Shown here in pieces: positions 36,624 through 46,110 of a stretch of DNA of 58,158 nucleotides. Each line of letters opens with the position of its first letter. Position 1 is the first letter of the stretch. Under the pieces are notes generated by a model. The model saw only the letters and a list, made by a program, of their open reading frames with translations. It made no database searches and was not told the DNA's origin. Source of the stretch: Lachnospiraceae bacterium (GTDB taxonomy: Bacteria; Bacillota; Clostridia; Lachnospirales; Lachnospiraceae); the NCBI GenBank assembly GCA_900766925.1, contig CAAFXG010000142.1:1-58158 (forward strand). The letters run 5' to 3'. The position numbers and the translations under genes were made by a program.

Positions 36624-38039
36624 CTACTCTCCTTTTCCTTCGCACACTAAGTACATAATCTCCGTGGTATTATCATCTATCTTATACGCTTCGCTAAATC
36701 TAAGTCCAAGCACCCATAATATTTCATTACCACACGCAAGCACAGGCCAGGATAAACGCCTCTCTCTGTCTATCTTGCAGTCTATAAATACTCTGGAAAG
36801 CTTCTTCTTATTCCCCACGTCATCAATCACGATATAATCCCCGTCTAAAGGGGTTCTGATACACAGACCACCCTTTATTTTACCATAATCAGCCATTTTC
36901 GTATATATTTTTTTTGAAATGATGTCCTTCGGAGTCCGCATGACGTTTTCTATGTGAAGATTTCCCCAATTGGGGATTTTATATACACCATCCCCTGAAA
37001 TATCTATAGAATATGCCTCATCCGGAGCATCACTTCTACCTATTATCAATTTGTCATAGCTCCTTCTTGCAGTAAGTCCATATGGAAGTTCAACAATTTT
37101 GCCGGTTTGCCGGTTTACAAGTCCTCCTGCAGCAAGCACGTGTCGTCTTGTAATGTCCTTTTTACTGCCACAGGCCTCACTGATTGCTTCATATATAACA
37201 TGCTCCTGAATTACAGGCTGCAGCTCCAAAAGCTTTTCTATATCAAGCTCAATTCTCCCACAGCTATTATTTATCATAACCTCATCAAGACTCTCCATTG
37301 CCTTTGTATGAATAAATGAATAGCTCTCTCCTGCTTCCGTTGCCACATTACAAATATGCTCAAGAGCCGAACTGTTGATACCCTGCAGCTCAGGAAGAAT
37401 CAAGTGTCTTATGCGATTTCTATCATAATCCGTACATGCATTTGTAGAGTCAATTATATATTCCTGTTCCGCTTCAAGGAGATATTCTTCAATTTCCCCA
37501 CGCGTGGTATTAAGAAGCGGTCTGATTACCATGTCTCTGACCGGCTTTATTCCTGCGATACCATTTAAGCCACTACCTCTTAGGATATTAAATATAACGG
37601 TTTCAGCAAGGTCATTCTTGTTGTGGGCAACAGCAATTTTCCCACATTGCTTTTCTTTGGCAACCCTGTCAAAGCATTCATATCTGATTATCCTGCCTGC
37701 CTCTTCGATTGTAAGACCATTTGACCGGGCAAATACAGGGACATCCTCATGAAATACCGTAAAATTAACTCCCAGCTTCTCACACAGGCTTCTCACAAAT
37801 TCTTCATCATTGTCAGCCTCGCTTCCCCTTATCATATGATTTACGTGAACAACAAAAAGATTCCCCGCACATGTTTCAAGTTTTTTAGCAAGAGAACAGA
37901 GCACAAGCAACAGGCACACGGAATCTGCCCCTCCGGAAACGCCAATAACGATTCTGTCAGAGGGTTCTATCATATTATAATGCATTATGTAATTGTAAAT
38001 GTCATCCAATCTTTTTATCATAATGTATAATAATACCAC
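36624..38039 (-). CDS. tilS: TilS, tRNA(Ile) lysidine synthetase
   Basis: TilS modifies C34 of the tRNA-Ile CAU anticodon to lysidine so that it reads AUA. The PP-loop SGGADSVCLLL lies near residue 35 of the frame. The N-terminal ATPase domain, the specificity domain and a C-terminal domain (IKGGLCIRTPLDGDYI) fit the family; length 471. A GTG (38039) or an ATG six codons later (38021) could be the start; neither has a strong site. Conserved position upstream of hpt and ftsH. Confidence 0.95.
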   Translation of the reverse strand: MVLLYIMIKRLDDIYNYIMHYNMIEPSDRIVIGVSGGADSVCLLLVLCSLAKKLETCAGNLFVVHVNHMIRGSEADNDEEFVRSLCEKLGVNFTVFHEDVPVFARSNGLTIEEAGRIIRYECFDRVAKEKQCGKIAVAHNKNDLAETVIFNILRGSGLNGIAGIKPVRDMVIRPLLNTTRGEIEEYLLEAEQEYIIDSTNACTDYDRNRIRHLILPELQGINSSALEHICNVATEAGESYSFIHTKAMESLDEVMINNSCGRIELDIEKLLELQPVIQEHVIYEAISEACGSKKDITRRHVLAAGGLVNRQTGKIVELPYGLTARRSYDKLIIGRSDAPDEAYSIDISGDGVYKIPNWGNLHIENVMRTPKDIISKKIYTKMADYGKIKGGLCIRTPLDGDYIVIDDVGNKKKLSRVFIDCKIDRERRLSWPVLACGNEILWVLGLRFSEAYKIDDNTTEIMYLVCEGKGE

Positions 38040-38063
38040 AACCTTATTTTTATGTATATACTT

Positions 38064-40061
38064 TCACAAAGTTTTAACAAGTTTACAAACTACTACTGTT
38101 GCATCATCCGCTAACCTGTTACCACTCATCGCCTTTATCTGGTCGGATATCTCCTTTACAACATCCTCCGGATCATCTGACGAAAGACCTTCAAGCAGCT
38201 CCTGCATATAATCATCCTTATTTTCAAATACAATACTTTCCAGAACGCCATCACTTACCATTACAATGAGATCTCCGGGAAAAAATTTCTTGCTGCATTT
38301 TTCACAGGTTGCTCCCTCTATTATACCAACAGGCAGTGACGTTGATTTAACCAGCTCCATCCAATCCTTACGCTTAATATACGTTGTAGCCGCCCCCTGC
38401 TTATACATCACTCCATATCCCGTATGCAAGTCAATTAACAGCATATCAAGTGTAGTAAAATTTTCTCCTTTACTTTTCTCTGCAAGGTATGAATTTACAA
38501 TTCTGATAGACATGTCCTTGTCAAAGCCTGCCATAAGAAGCTCCTCAATGGCATCTATCAGCTCGTTGCTTTCATCGGCTGCCTTTTTTCCATTTCCCAT
38601 ACCATCGGCAATAATAATGACTTTCTGATCATTTCCGATATTTCCGATATAAAAATTATCCCCCGAAACCTCATCATCAAATCTGCTCATTCGTCTCACC
38701 GCAGTTTTACATGTAAACGCCGGTGTTTCATGCATACATATAACCTCATAGGAACGCCCTATTATTTTTCTGCTTTCCTCCTTTAGTGTGAGCGAAACAC
38801 CCATTTCCTTCTCAACAATTTTACGGAGGGTATCTGCCGCTACAATTCTCCCCCTTCGCACCCGGGCTGTTATATATACATCATATCTGTCTTCGAAGGA
38901 CTTGGTTAATACAATATTTTTAACCTGTATATCCCTTTCCGAAAGAGATGCAATAATATTTGCCTCTATGGTTTTCCTGAGTGGCACAGCCTGCTCTAAC
39001 TGTCCGGTAAATCTTTCTATTATTTCCCCCACATCCCGGAGTCCTATTCCTGTATTAACATTTCCTGCAAGTGTGTATTCAATTCTTTTAAATGCTGATG
39101 CCAGGGCATTAACACGGTTGACTATCAGCCGTCCCCATTCCGGCGAATTTTCCTGCAGCTCATCCTGCCTGACTCTGTCATCAACCCTCAGCATCGCCCT
39201 GTTAGGTGCCATCAGAAACACAAACAACGCTGACACAACAGCTTTAATACTACTTTCATCCAACAGTGTTTCATAAAAAAAAGCCCCACATAAATAGTAA
39301 ATCATGGCATAAACAAGCGTAAATGCAATTCTGCCTCCCCTTATCAGACAGTGAATCGCAAATGCTGCAATGGTTACTATCATCCATGTTGTCAGGTAAT
39401 CAAAATCACCTGAAACAACAGACATAATCACTCCTGCAATAACCGTCCATGTTGTACCAATCCCAAATCCGAACTTATACATGGCAAACAGTATGCTAAA
39501 AAGCGCTGCCGCTTCCGCAATTATAAAGCCTCCATATGCTTTTACAGGCATACCATATAATATTGTTGCAAAAAAGGCCATAACACTGATTGCAGCCTCA
39601 TTTTCATATATTATTCTGACGTAGTCCTGCTTTATAATCTTTATTGCGTGGGTATATATAATGGCAGTTGAAAACACAACACCGCCCTCGAGAACTATCT
39701 GTTCCGGGGAAATATCGATATCAACAAGCAACTTCACCGTAATATTGACAATCACGAAAAAAGCAGCCGCAAATAACGCACCTGACAAGTGTTGCCTCTT
39801 TAAGGCAAACAGACCTTTAATCTGAAACAGCAACACAATTGCAATTATAATGAGGCAGTATCTGATTACCATTACTGCCGGCATATTTAATGCAATTCCT
39901 ACAGCTACTCCTATGTATGCCAGAAATACATTTTCATCGGACAGGCAAACTGCAATTACATAACCAACAGCAAATGGATTCAATCCAAATATGCTGCAGC
40001 TCCCTATAAAAAACGATGCTGCAAACAGCCATATATTTTTCAACAATTTAGCATAATCCAT
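38064..40061 (-). CDS. spoIIE: SpoIIE, stage II sporulation serine phosphatase
   Basis: SpoIIE dephosphorylates SpoIIAA-P at the polar septum to release sigma-F in the forespore. The N-terminal ~270 residues hold about ten membrane helices. A regulatory linker (~280-430) leads to the PP2C domain (~440-665), which has IIADGMGNGKKA and VMVSDGVLE at the metal-binding positions. At 665 residues it is shorter than the 827-residue Bacillus protein, mainly in the central region. The start follows AAGGGAGG. Its place between divIC and tilS is the conserved clostridial order. Confidence 0.94.
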   Translation of the reverse strand: MDYAKLLKNIWLFAASFFIGSCSIFGLNPFAVGYVIAVCLSDENVFLAYIGVAVGIALNMPAVMVIRYCLIIIAIVLLFQIKGLFALKRQHLSGALFAAAFFVIVNITVKLLVDIDISPEQIVLEGGVVFSTAIIYTHAIKIIKQDYVRIIYENEAAISVMAFFATILYGMPVKAYGGFIIAEAAALFSILFAMYKFGFGIGTTWTVIAGVIMSVVSGDFDYLTTWMIVTIAAFAIHCLIRGGRIAFTLVYAMIYYLCGAFFYETLLDESSIKAVVSALFVFLMAPNRAMLRVDDRVRQDELQENSPEWGRLIVNRVNALASAFKRIEYTLAGNVNTGIGLRDVGEIIERFTGQLEQAVPLRKTIEANIIASLSERDIQVKNIVLTKSFEDRYDVYITARVRRGRIVAADTLRKIVEKEMGVSLTLKEESRKIIGRSYEVICMHETPAFTCKTAVRRMSRFDDEVSGDNFYIGNIGNDQKVIIIADGMGNGKKAADESNELIDAIEELLMAGFDKDMSIRIVNSYLAEKSKGENFTTLDMLLIDLHTGYGVMYKQGAATTYIKRKDWMELVKSTSLPVGIIEGATCEKCSKKFFPGDLIVMVSDGVLESIVFENKDDYMQELLEGLSSDDPEDVVKEISDQIKAMSGNRLADDATVVVCKLVKTL

Positions 40062-40187
40062 GAAGTATCCTCCCTTATTACATGAATATATACGCGCAAC
40101 GAAGTTTTAGCAACTATCCACAGAATTATAAGGGCACACTTATGCATATTATGTCTAAACTTTAAAGCCAAATCACAAAGATATCGA

Positions 40188-40243
40188 CAAAAAAAGAGCT
40201 GTTACATCAAACAGCGTAATTCCCTGTTCAATGTAACAGCTCC
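40188..40243 (-). terminator. Rho-independent terminator after divIC
   Basis: Minus-strand GAGCTGTTACAT pairs with ATGTAACAGCTC, enclosing a further CTGTT/AACAG stem, followed by TTTTTTT. It lies about 15 bases past the divIC stop and separates it from spoIIE. Confidence 0.9.
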
Positions 40244-40257
40244 TTGTTACTACGATA

Positions 40258-40569
40258 CTATTCATATGGCTTAATTACTATCTCATCCGGATATACCAAT
40301 CCCAGCTTATCCTTAGCTACATCCTCAACATACTTGTTAGTCTTCATATATTGCTCCTGTGCAATAAGGTTCTCCTTCTCAAGCTTAGCCTGCTCTATCT
40401 CCTGCATAAGAACATGCTCTGTCATGGATAGCTCTCTGCTCTGACCCTGTAAATCAGTAACTACAACAATTGAAATTATACAAACCATAACCACAGCCGC
40501 AACTATCATTAAGCTTGCAATTCTTGACTGTCTTCTGGTAGATCTCTTTTTTCTTGAACTTCTTCCCAT
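40258..40569 (-). CDS. divIC: DivIC/FtsL-like septum formation initiator
   Basis: A 103-residue single-pass protein with a basic N-terminus, one membrane helix (~17-37) and an outer coiled coil rich in Glu/Gln/Leu (ENLIAQEQYMKTNKYVEDVAK), the classic DivIC pattern. It acts in septum assembly with FtsL and DivIB. The gene order yabP-yabQ-divIC-spoIIE supports the assignment. Confidence 0.9.
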   Translation of the reverse strand: MGRSSRKKRSTRRQSRIASLMIVAAVVMVCIISIVVVTDLQGQSRELSMTEHVLMQEIEQAKLEKENLIAQEQYMKTNKYVEDVAKDKLGLVYPDEIVIKPYE

Positions 40570-40613
40570 ACCTATACCTGCTTCGTCATATTTGACTTTT
40601 TTGCTAAAGATAA

Positions 40614-40988
40614 TTACATTTTAAACCGTTTTACACTGTTTTTCAACATTTTATTTATCTTTTTCGCACATTTTTTTAAAGCTGATAAAATACGGGACAC
40701 ACAGTACATCAACAGACGACTGAAAGTCGCCAGATATATTGCAGCTCCTATCGCCATTCCCAAAAATATGTACCATCTGAGACTACCACTATTGTATTTG
40801 TAAATATGATATATTATTATCACTGACCATGTTAACCAGAACAACAAATCCTCCACGGCAATAACTATGTTATTGTGCGGAACAATTCTTCTAAGGCATC
40901 GGAACAGGTCATAAGCCGCTGCTATGGCAACACCAAGAAACAGACTTATCAGGAACATATTTCTTTGAATAATGATTAATCTTATCAA
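40614..40988 (-). CDS. yabQ: YabQ, spore-cortex related membrane protein
   Basis: A 124-residue membrane protein with about three helices and the conserved AVEDLLFWL segment. YabQ is a mother-cell protein of the Firmicutes sporulation core that is needed for spore cortex formation. The likely start is TTG at 40988, two bases past the yabP stop; an ATG ten codons later would cut the first helix. Its position between yabP and divIC is conserved. Confidence 0.85.
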   Translation of the reverse strand: MIRLIIIQRNMFLISLFLGVAIAAAYDLFRCLRRIVPHNNIVIAVEDLLFWLTWSVIIIYHIYKYNSGSLRWYIFLGMAIGAAIYLATFSRLLMYCVSRILSALKKCAKKINKMLKNSVKRFKM

Positions 40989-40990
40989 TA

Positions 40991-41275
40991 CTATTGAAAC
41001 AGCCTTTTAAACACATTTGAAGATACTGTTCCCGGGGTCTTTATATCGGAATATGAAAGGCTGTCTACCCTTCCTGTAAAATCCATTTCCCCCTTATCCA
41101 AATCCAGTCTTACCATGTGCATATCCCGGCCCTTAATTGTGATACGTCCCTGTTGTGTTGCAAGTACCACCAGCTCTGCATCAAAGGATTCTACATCATT
41201 CACACCTGTAAGGCCACAATTTGCCCTGTTATTAAGACTAAGCCTGTGTGCCCCTGTGCGGTTGCCATCCTCCAT
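40991..41275 (-). CDS. yabP: YabP, sporulation protein
   Basis: A 94-residue beta-rich protein with the YabP pattern (VNDVESFDAELVVLATQQG...IKGRDMHMVRLDLDKGEM). It belongs to the YabP/YqfC family needed for sporulation and acts with YabQ. The start follows the strong GGGAGG site. It stands next to yabQ and downstream of the S4 protein, as in other spore-formers. Confidence 0.93.
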   Translation of the reverse strand: MEDGNRTGAHRLSLNNRANCGLTGVNDVESFDAELVVLATQQGRITIKGRDMHMVRLDLDKGEMDFTGRVDSLSYSDIKTPGTVSSNVFKRLFQ

Positions 41276-41340
41276 ATTTACCTCCCGCCAATCGGTACTA
41301 TCATCTATGTAATTATATGATGCTGCTTTTTTAATTATGT

Positions 41341-41580
41341 TTAAAGATATTTAAACATATCCTTTGCGTCTTCCTTCTTAGTTGTATCCACAATCATCGT
41401 AACCTCAGCCTTAACGGATTTATTTCCAAATGCAATCTCAATTATATCGCCTACCTTTACGTCATATGATGCCTTTACAACCTTGCCGTTGACCTGAACC
41501 CTTCCTGCATCGCACGCTTCATTGGCAACGGTTCTTCTCTTAATTAATCTCGAAACCTTTAAATACTTATCTAACCTCAT
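41341..41580 (-). CDS. S4 domain RNA-binding protein (RqcP/YabO-like)
   Basis: A 79-residue protein that is almost all S4 domain (MRLDKYLKVSRLIKRRTVAN...). Homologues in this position (YabO/RqcP) bind the 50S subunit and help poly-alanine tailing of stalled nascent chains with RqcH. The start follows GGAGG. It lies between the hup terminator and yabP. Confidence 0.88.
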   Translation of the reverse strand: MRLDKYLKVSRLIKRRTVANEACDAGRVQVNGKVVKASYDVKVGDIIEIAFGNKSVKAEVTMIVDTTKKEDAKDMFKYL

Positions 41581-41598
41581 GTTACACCTCCGGGCTAT

Positions 41599-41646
41599 TA
41601 AAATAAAACGAGGCTGTCACACCTTAATCCTGCAAGTGCGACAGCC
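41599..41646 (-). terminator. Rho-independent terminator after hup
   Basis: Minus-strand GGCTGTCGCAC pairs with GTGTGACAGCC around a loop, then CGTTTTATTTT. It lies ~65 bases past the hup stop. Confidence 0.88.
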
Positions 41647-41712
41647 CCATATATTACTTCTTCTGAATTATCCGGTTCAAATCTCAGAATCCGGAAAACA
41701 GACTTATTTCTA

Positions 41713-41985
41713 TTAGTTGATAGAATCCTTTAATGCCTTACCTGCCTTGAACTTAGGAGCCTTAGAAGCAGCAATCTTCATTGTCTCGCCTGTTCTTGGG
41801 TTTCTACCTTCTCTAGCTGGTCTCTCAGCAACCTCAAATGTACCGAAACCAACTAACTGAATCTTCTCACCCTTCTTTAACTCGTCTGCAACTGTCTCTG
41901 TGAATGCCTTAACAACCTTCTCAACCTCTGACTTCTTAAGTCCTGTCTTGTCAGCAATGCTTGATACTAATTCATTCTTGTTCAT
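41713..41985 (-). CDS. hup: HU-family DNA-binding protein
   Basis: A 90-residue nucleoid protein. ELVSSIADKTGLKKSEVEKV and the beta-arm GFGTFEVAERPAREGRNPRTG are the HU/IHF hallmarks; the ribbon proline is retained. It bends DNA and organises the nucleoid. The upstream leader is long and A/T-rich. The gene lies between spoVT and the S4 gene, an order common in Clostridia. Confidence 0.97.
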   Translation of the reverse strand: MNKNELVSSIADKTGLKKSEVEKVVKAFTETVADELKKGEKIQLVGFGTFEVAERPAREGRNPRTGETMKIAASKAPKFKAGKALKDSIN

Positions 41986-42179
41986 CGAAAAATTCCTCCT
42001 ATAATTAAAAACGTTTTTTGATTATCCTTGAACAATAACCTTTTTTGAATGACATCTTTTCAAATGTCCTGTTCTTATTTATACCTAATTAAGCAAGGTT
42101 TGTCAAGAAAAAATCAAGGAATTTAGCTACTTTTTTACGTTTTTACTATAAATATAAATTCACCAATATTCCCAAACTG

Positions 42180-42728
42180 CTATGCTTCCATCTGACGGCC
42201 TAAAAAGTTAGCCGCAATCACTGCTGCCTTTTGTTCAATCTCGCCTATAGGTTTACTGTCATCCTTTGAAAGAAGTATAACCGCTCCTATCGCATCCCCT
42301 TCACATATAATTGTCTGAACGATTTGACCGGAATACTCATTATCACCGTTACCAAGGATTTTAATGAATTTCTTTTCACCTTTTCTGGCTATAATCGCTT
42401 CTCTGTCATTAATAGCCTCCTCCAATTCTCTATGAAGACTCTTTCCAAGTAAATCCTTCTTGGGAATTCCTGCCACCGCAATAATCTGGTCACGATCACA
42501 TACGCAAACTCCACAGCCCAATATCTGCGCCGCCGTCTCAACATATTCCTGTGCAAAGCTGCTTAGCTCCCCTATAGGGGAGTACTTCTTTAATATTATT
42601 TCTCCATCTTTATCAGTGAATATTTCCAAAGGGTCTCCTTCGCGGATTTTAAGGACACGCCTAATTTCCTTCGGAACAACAACCCGGCCCAAATCATCTA
42701 TCCTTCGAACAATTCCTGCTAATGTCAA
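42180..42728 (-). CDS. spoVT: SpoVT transition-state/spore regulator, 5' end replaced at the island junction
   Basis: An AbrB-type DNA-binding domain (GIVRRIDDLGRVVVPKEIRR) is followed by a GAF-like domain (~55-180). SpoVT regulates forespore sigma-G genes. From Gly5 on, the protein matches the family well and the C-terminus NFLGRQMEA is typical. The usual MKATGIVRR start is absent: reading upstream gives CLTLAGIVRR. TTG at 42728 gives exactly the expected length (182 aa) but has only a weak AAAAAG upstream. A longer frame from 42779 encodes 17 extra residues of island-like sequence. Island DNA lies directly upstream, so promoter and start are not the native ones. Confidence 0.9.
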   Translation of the reverse strand: MTLAGIVRRIDDLGRVVVPKEIRRVLKIREGDPLEIFTDKDGEIILKKYSPIGELSSFAQEYVETAAQILGCGVCVCDRDQIIAVAGIPKKDLLGKSLHRELEEAINDREAIIARKGEKKFIKILGNGDNEYSGQIVQTIICEGDAIGAVILLSKDDSKPIGEIEQKAAVIAANFLGRQMEA

Positions 42729-42851
42729 GCACTTTTTGCAAAAAATTATGAACTTTTTTTGCAACCGTTTCAGTATCAAATACTGAATATCATTTACTGC
42801 TCATGTCACTGTGATGTCATATTTGATTTTATTGTTCAAGTGATACTGATG
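42714..42851. other. Left junction of the mobile island (att region) within spoVT
   Basis: Homology to SpoVT begins at codon 5 (42716) and the usual first codons do not exist upstream. The 120 bases to the end of the last recombinase contain inverted repeats TTCAGTAT-CAA-ATACTGAA (42769-42787) and TTGCAAAAAA...TTTTTTTGCAA (42736-42764), and ATGTCA recurs at 42722, 42803, 42813 and 42849. These may be recombinase-binding sites or a terminator. The crossover bases cannot be fixed without an empty site. The other junction is not seen in this window. Confidence 0.6.
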
Positions 42852-44423
42852 TCAATTATTTTTCCAAATAATATTCATCTTCATCCCTGAGTACAAATAA
42901 ATCTTATCAATCAAGCTATTCACGAGCACAGGCGATAAGCTCTCCAAATCTCCATAAGAAGCAATTTCCTGTTCCTTATTGTGTGCATTACTCAATGCCT
43001 GTTTCAGTTCATGGATTTCCTGCTCCTTTTCATGGATTAAATCCAACAAGGATTTTCTTTCCACATCCAGAAGTGTCTTTCTTTCCAAAAAATCCACCGT
43101 TGTTACTCTGTCTCTATGCTTCTGCACCAAAAGTTCCTGCAATCTTTCATCGCAAGACGCCAAATGCTCCTGTGCCTCGGATATTTCTTCCTTATTACGG
43201 TTTATCTGATCAGAATAATTCATCATCTCCTGACCTGTCAATAAATCCAAGGCTAATACTTCCTTGATATGCTTTCTAATCTGATACAATACTACCTCTT
43301 CAATCTCTCGCATGGTCGAGTCACCTTCATAGCAATCGAATTGATCAGTCACACTACGTGTATTACATACTAATGGCATATCATCCGGAACGAACCGATT
43401 TCTACTCAAAGCTCTTTTACAACCACCACAATACAACTTACCTATCAAAGGATAACTCTCTTTATTCTTATCCCGGCTACCTTTCGACACTGTTTTTGTA
43501 TTGTTCGTATAGCGTTTTTGAACTTCCTCGAAATCTTCCTTACTTATAATGGGTTCATGATTATTATAAATCCTTTCCCACTCTGAAGAAGGAATAAGTA
43601 CCTTTCGCTTACTGCCAACCGAACGCTGCCTATACTTATTATAGGTCATCGTACCAATATATGCTTCATTCGTTAATATTGAATGTACACTCCTTGCATA
43701 CCAAAATGCTCTTCCACCCGGAGCTTCACGATTAATCTTGCGTTTCATCTGTTCAAATTCTCGTGGTGTAGGAACACCCTCATCGTTCAGTTGTCTCGCA
43801 ATCTGATTAATATTTAATCCATTCAAGGCTAAATCGAATATTCTTCTAACCACTTCTGCCTCTCTGGGTTCTATCACAAGTTTGTACTTATCCTCTTTGG
43901 ATTTACTATAACCAAAAGGAGCACTTCCTGCAATAAATTTCCCCTGAGCCTTCTTGGCTGATAACTGGTTGATAATCTTATCAGACGTATCCTTACAATA
44001 ATAATCGGCAAGGATACTCTTAAATTTCATCGCCATTTCCAAAGGATTACCAATGTATTCATTACTGTCAAACTTATCCGCAATTGAAATAAATCTAACA
44101 TCAAGTGTTGGAAATATCCTTTCCAAATACTTCTGGATATCAATATAATCTCTCGAAAATCTGGAAAGGTCTTTTACCACAATACAATACACCTTGTTTT
44201 CCTTAACTAGGCGAAGAACTTCCTGAATACCCGGTCGTTCCAGATTTGTTCCGGAGTAACCATCATCCCACCGCTCTGTATACTCATAATCCGAAAGCTC
44301 CGGATGATTTTTTACATAGTCAGCAATTATCATCTTCTGATAAAGAATACTACTACTCTCGGTACTATCCGGATCATCCTTGGAGAGGCGTTCATAACCC
44401 ACTACATACTTATCATACTGCAT
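42852..44423 (-). CDS. Large serine recombinase 3
   Basis: A 523-residue member of the large serine recombinases. The N-terminal resolvase domain carries GYERLSKDD with the nucleophilic Ser and VVKDLSRFSRDY; the recombinase domain follows (~170-280); the zinc-ribbon KLYCGGCKRALS and CNTRSVTDQFDCYEGD and a coiled coil (~400-490) complete it. It is the nearest of the trio to the spoVT junction. It overlaps recombinase 2 by 11 bases. Expected to act in integration or excision, alone or with the others. Confidence 0.95.
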   Translation of the reverse strand: MQYDKYVVGYERLSKDDPDSTESSSILYQKMIIADYVKNHPELSDYEYTERWDDGYSGTNLERPGIQEVLRLVKENKVYCIVVKDLSRFSRDYIDIQKYLERIFPTLDVRFISIADKFDSNEYIGNPLEMAMKFKSILADYYCKDTSDKIINQLSAKKAQGKFIAGSAPFGYSKSKEDKYKLVIEPREAEVVRRIFDLALNGLNINQIARQLNDEGVPTPREFEQMKRKINREAPGGRAFWYARSVHSILTNEAYIGTMTYNKYRQRSVGSKRKVLIPSSEWERIYNNHEPIISKEDFEEVQKRYTNNTKTVSKGSRDKNKESYPLIGKLYCGGCKRALSRNRFVPDDMPLVCNTRSVTDQFDCYEGDSTMREIEEVVLYQIRKHIKEVLALDLLTGQEMMNYSDQINRNKEEISEAQEHLASCDERLQELLVQKHRDRVTTVDFLERKTLLDVERKSLLDLIHEKEQEIHELKQALSNAHNKEQEIASYGDLESLSPVLVNSLIDKIYLYSGMKMNIIWKNN

Positions 44424-46110
44424 AAGCTTCCCCTCCTTTTATTTTCAGATTGATGACAACACGCTCATCCTCATACAGATAAATAGAGTCAACTATCTCA
44501 TTAACCAACACCTTATCAAGTTTTCTTGAAGTGTTAGCCTTTAACAGGCTTCTTAGAAACTTATTCTGTCTTTCAACATCTCTGTTAAAATGCATAAGCT
44601 TCTTATCTAAAGCTTCAATCTCATCCGTATATTCCTTGGATTTAGCCAGTGCCTCATGTCGAATCCTATTATAGTCTTCAAGTGTCTTTGTCCCACGCTT
44701 CATTGCAAAATATGTTTCTTGAATCATATCATCAAGAGCTTTCTTCTGCTTGAGAAGCTTTTGTTGCTGCCTCTGGATATCTTCAATTACCTGTTGTGCA
44801 GCCTTATTATTTGCCTGTGTTAAATCCTTTCCTCTGATACCATAACATTTCAGTGTTTCCCTTATTATACACTGAAAAATCTCTAACAACTTTTCCTCAG
44901 AGATTGACTTGTACACACACTGCCTATGATCTTTCACATAAGCACCACGGCAATAATAGCGATATCGTCTTATATCTTGTACCCTGCCCTGATAGTACAT
45001 CGCACCCAATCGCTTTCCGCAATCACCGCAATATACTACATCACCAAAGATGTTTTCATATATTGCATTCTTACGAATTCGCTTTTGTTTGCTTCCGGCT
45101 TTTGAAATCTGAACATTTAGCTCTTCATTTACTCTGTTGCTCGCTTGCTCAAAATCTTCTTTACTCACAAGCGGCTCATGGGCATTCTCTACAACAATCC
45201 ATTCTTCCTTCGGAACAGCAATCCGTTCCTTCTGGTTTTCATACAGTCTACATTGATATTTGCCTTGTGCCATATCACCGGCATAAACAACATTTCTCAA
45301 TATATCCTGCACGCTTCCCCTTCTCCACCTATAAATCGGCTCTTCCGCCTCTGCATAGGTCTTTCCGGTCTCTAACCATTCCTTGGGACGATTCACTCTG
45401 TTCTCATACAAATAATCCATAAGGTCATTGATGGATGCACCTGCCAGATATTTTGCGAACATCTGTTGCACTTCATATGCGGCATCTCCTGCCGGAACCA
45501 GCGTTCTAATACCATTAATCCATTCCGCTTTATACCCATACGGACACCTGCTTCCAACAAAGGAACCTTTCTTCTGGCTAATTGTCTTTACTGCTGTAAC
45601 CTTTTCTGAGCTTTCTAATGCATACATCTCATTTGTCAGGTTTTTCAGACGCACCTCAAACTTTCTACTGGCAGCATCGTGTGCCATAGAATCATAATTA
45701 TCTGAAATTGCAATAAATCGTATATCCAAGAAAGGAAGGATATTTTCTATATAATTACATCCATCCAGGAAATCACGACCAAATCTTGAAAAATCTTTTA
45801 CGATAATACAGTTGATTTTACCAGACCTTGCATCATGCATTAACTCTTCAAATGCCGCTCTGTCAAAGTCAGTACCGCTTAACCCCTTATCCTCGTAGAA
45901 TCCAGCCAACTTGATAATAAACTTCCTATCCGGATTGTCATTATGCTTTTGTATATAATCTTCTATTACCTGTTTCTGATTCTCAATAGATTCCGATTTC
46001 CTGTCGTCCTTATCTACTGATAATCTGACATAACCTCCGGTTTCAAAAACTGGAATAGAAATATCCGCTTCTGGAACAGTGGTTTCAAATCTCCTAGACT
46101 TCTTAGGCAT
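44413..46110 (-). CDS. Large serine recombinase 2
   Basis: A 565-residue large serine recombinase. The Ser is in GGYVRLSVDKDD and is followed by VKDFSRFGRDFLDG. The zinc ribbon is VVYCGDCGKRLGAMYY with a second CRGAYVKDHRQC half, then a long coiled coil. It abuts recombinase 1 (46110/46111) and overlaps recombinase 3, so all three are probably on one transcript. It is not closely similar to its neighbours except for family motifs, indicating an old triplication or different roles. Confidence 0.95.
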   Translation of the reverse strand: MPKKSRRFETTVPEADISIPVFETGGYVRLSVDKDDRKSESIENQKQVIEDYIQKHNDNPDRKFIIKLAGFYEDKGLSGTDFDRAAFEELMHDARSGKINCIIVKDFSRFGRDFLDGCNYIENILPFLDIRFIAISDNYDSMAHDAASRKFEVRLKNLTNEMYALESSEKVTAVKTISQKKGSFVGSRCPYGYKAEWINGIRTLVPAGDAAYEVQQMFAKYLAGASINDLMDYLYENRVNRPKEWLETGKTYAEAEEPIYRWRRGSVQDILRNVVYAGDMAQGKYQCRLYENQKERIAVPKEEWIVVENAHEPLVSKEDFEQASNRVNEELNVQISKAGSKQKRIRKNAIYENIFGDVVYCGDCGKRLGAMYYQGRVQDIRRYRYYCRGAYVKDHRQCVYKSISEEKLLEIFQCIIRETLKCYGIRGKDLTQANNKAAQQVIEDIQRQQQKLLKQKKALDDMIQETYFAMKRGTKTLEDYNRIRHEALAKSKEYTDEIEALDKKLMHFNRDVERQNKFLRSLLKANTSRKLDKVLVNEIVDSIYLYEDERVVINLKIKGGEAYAV

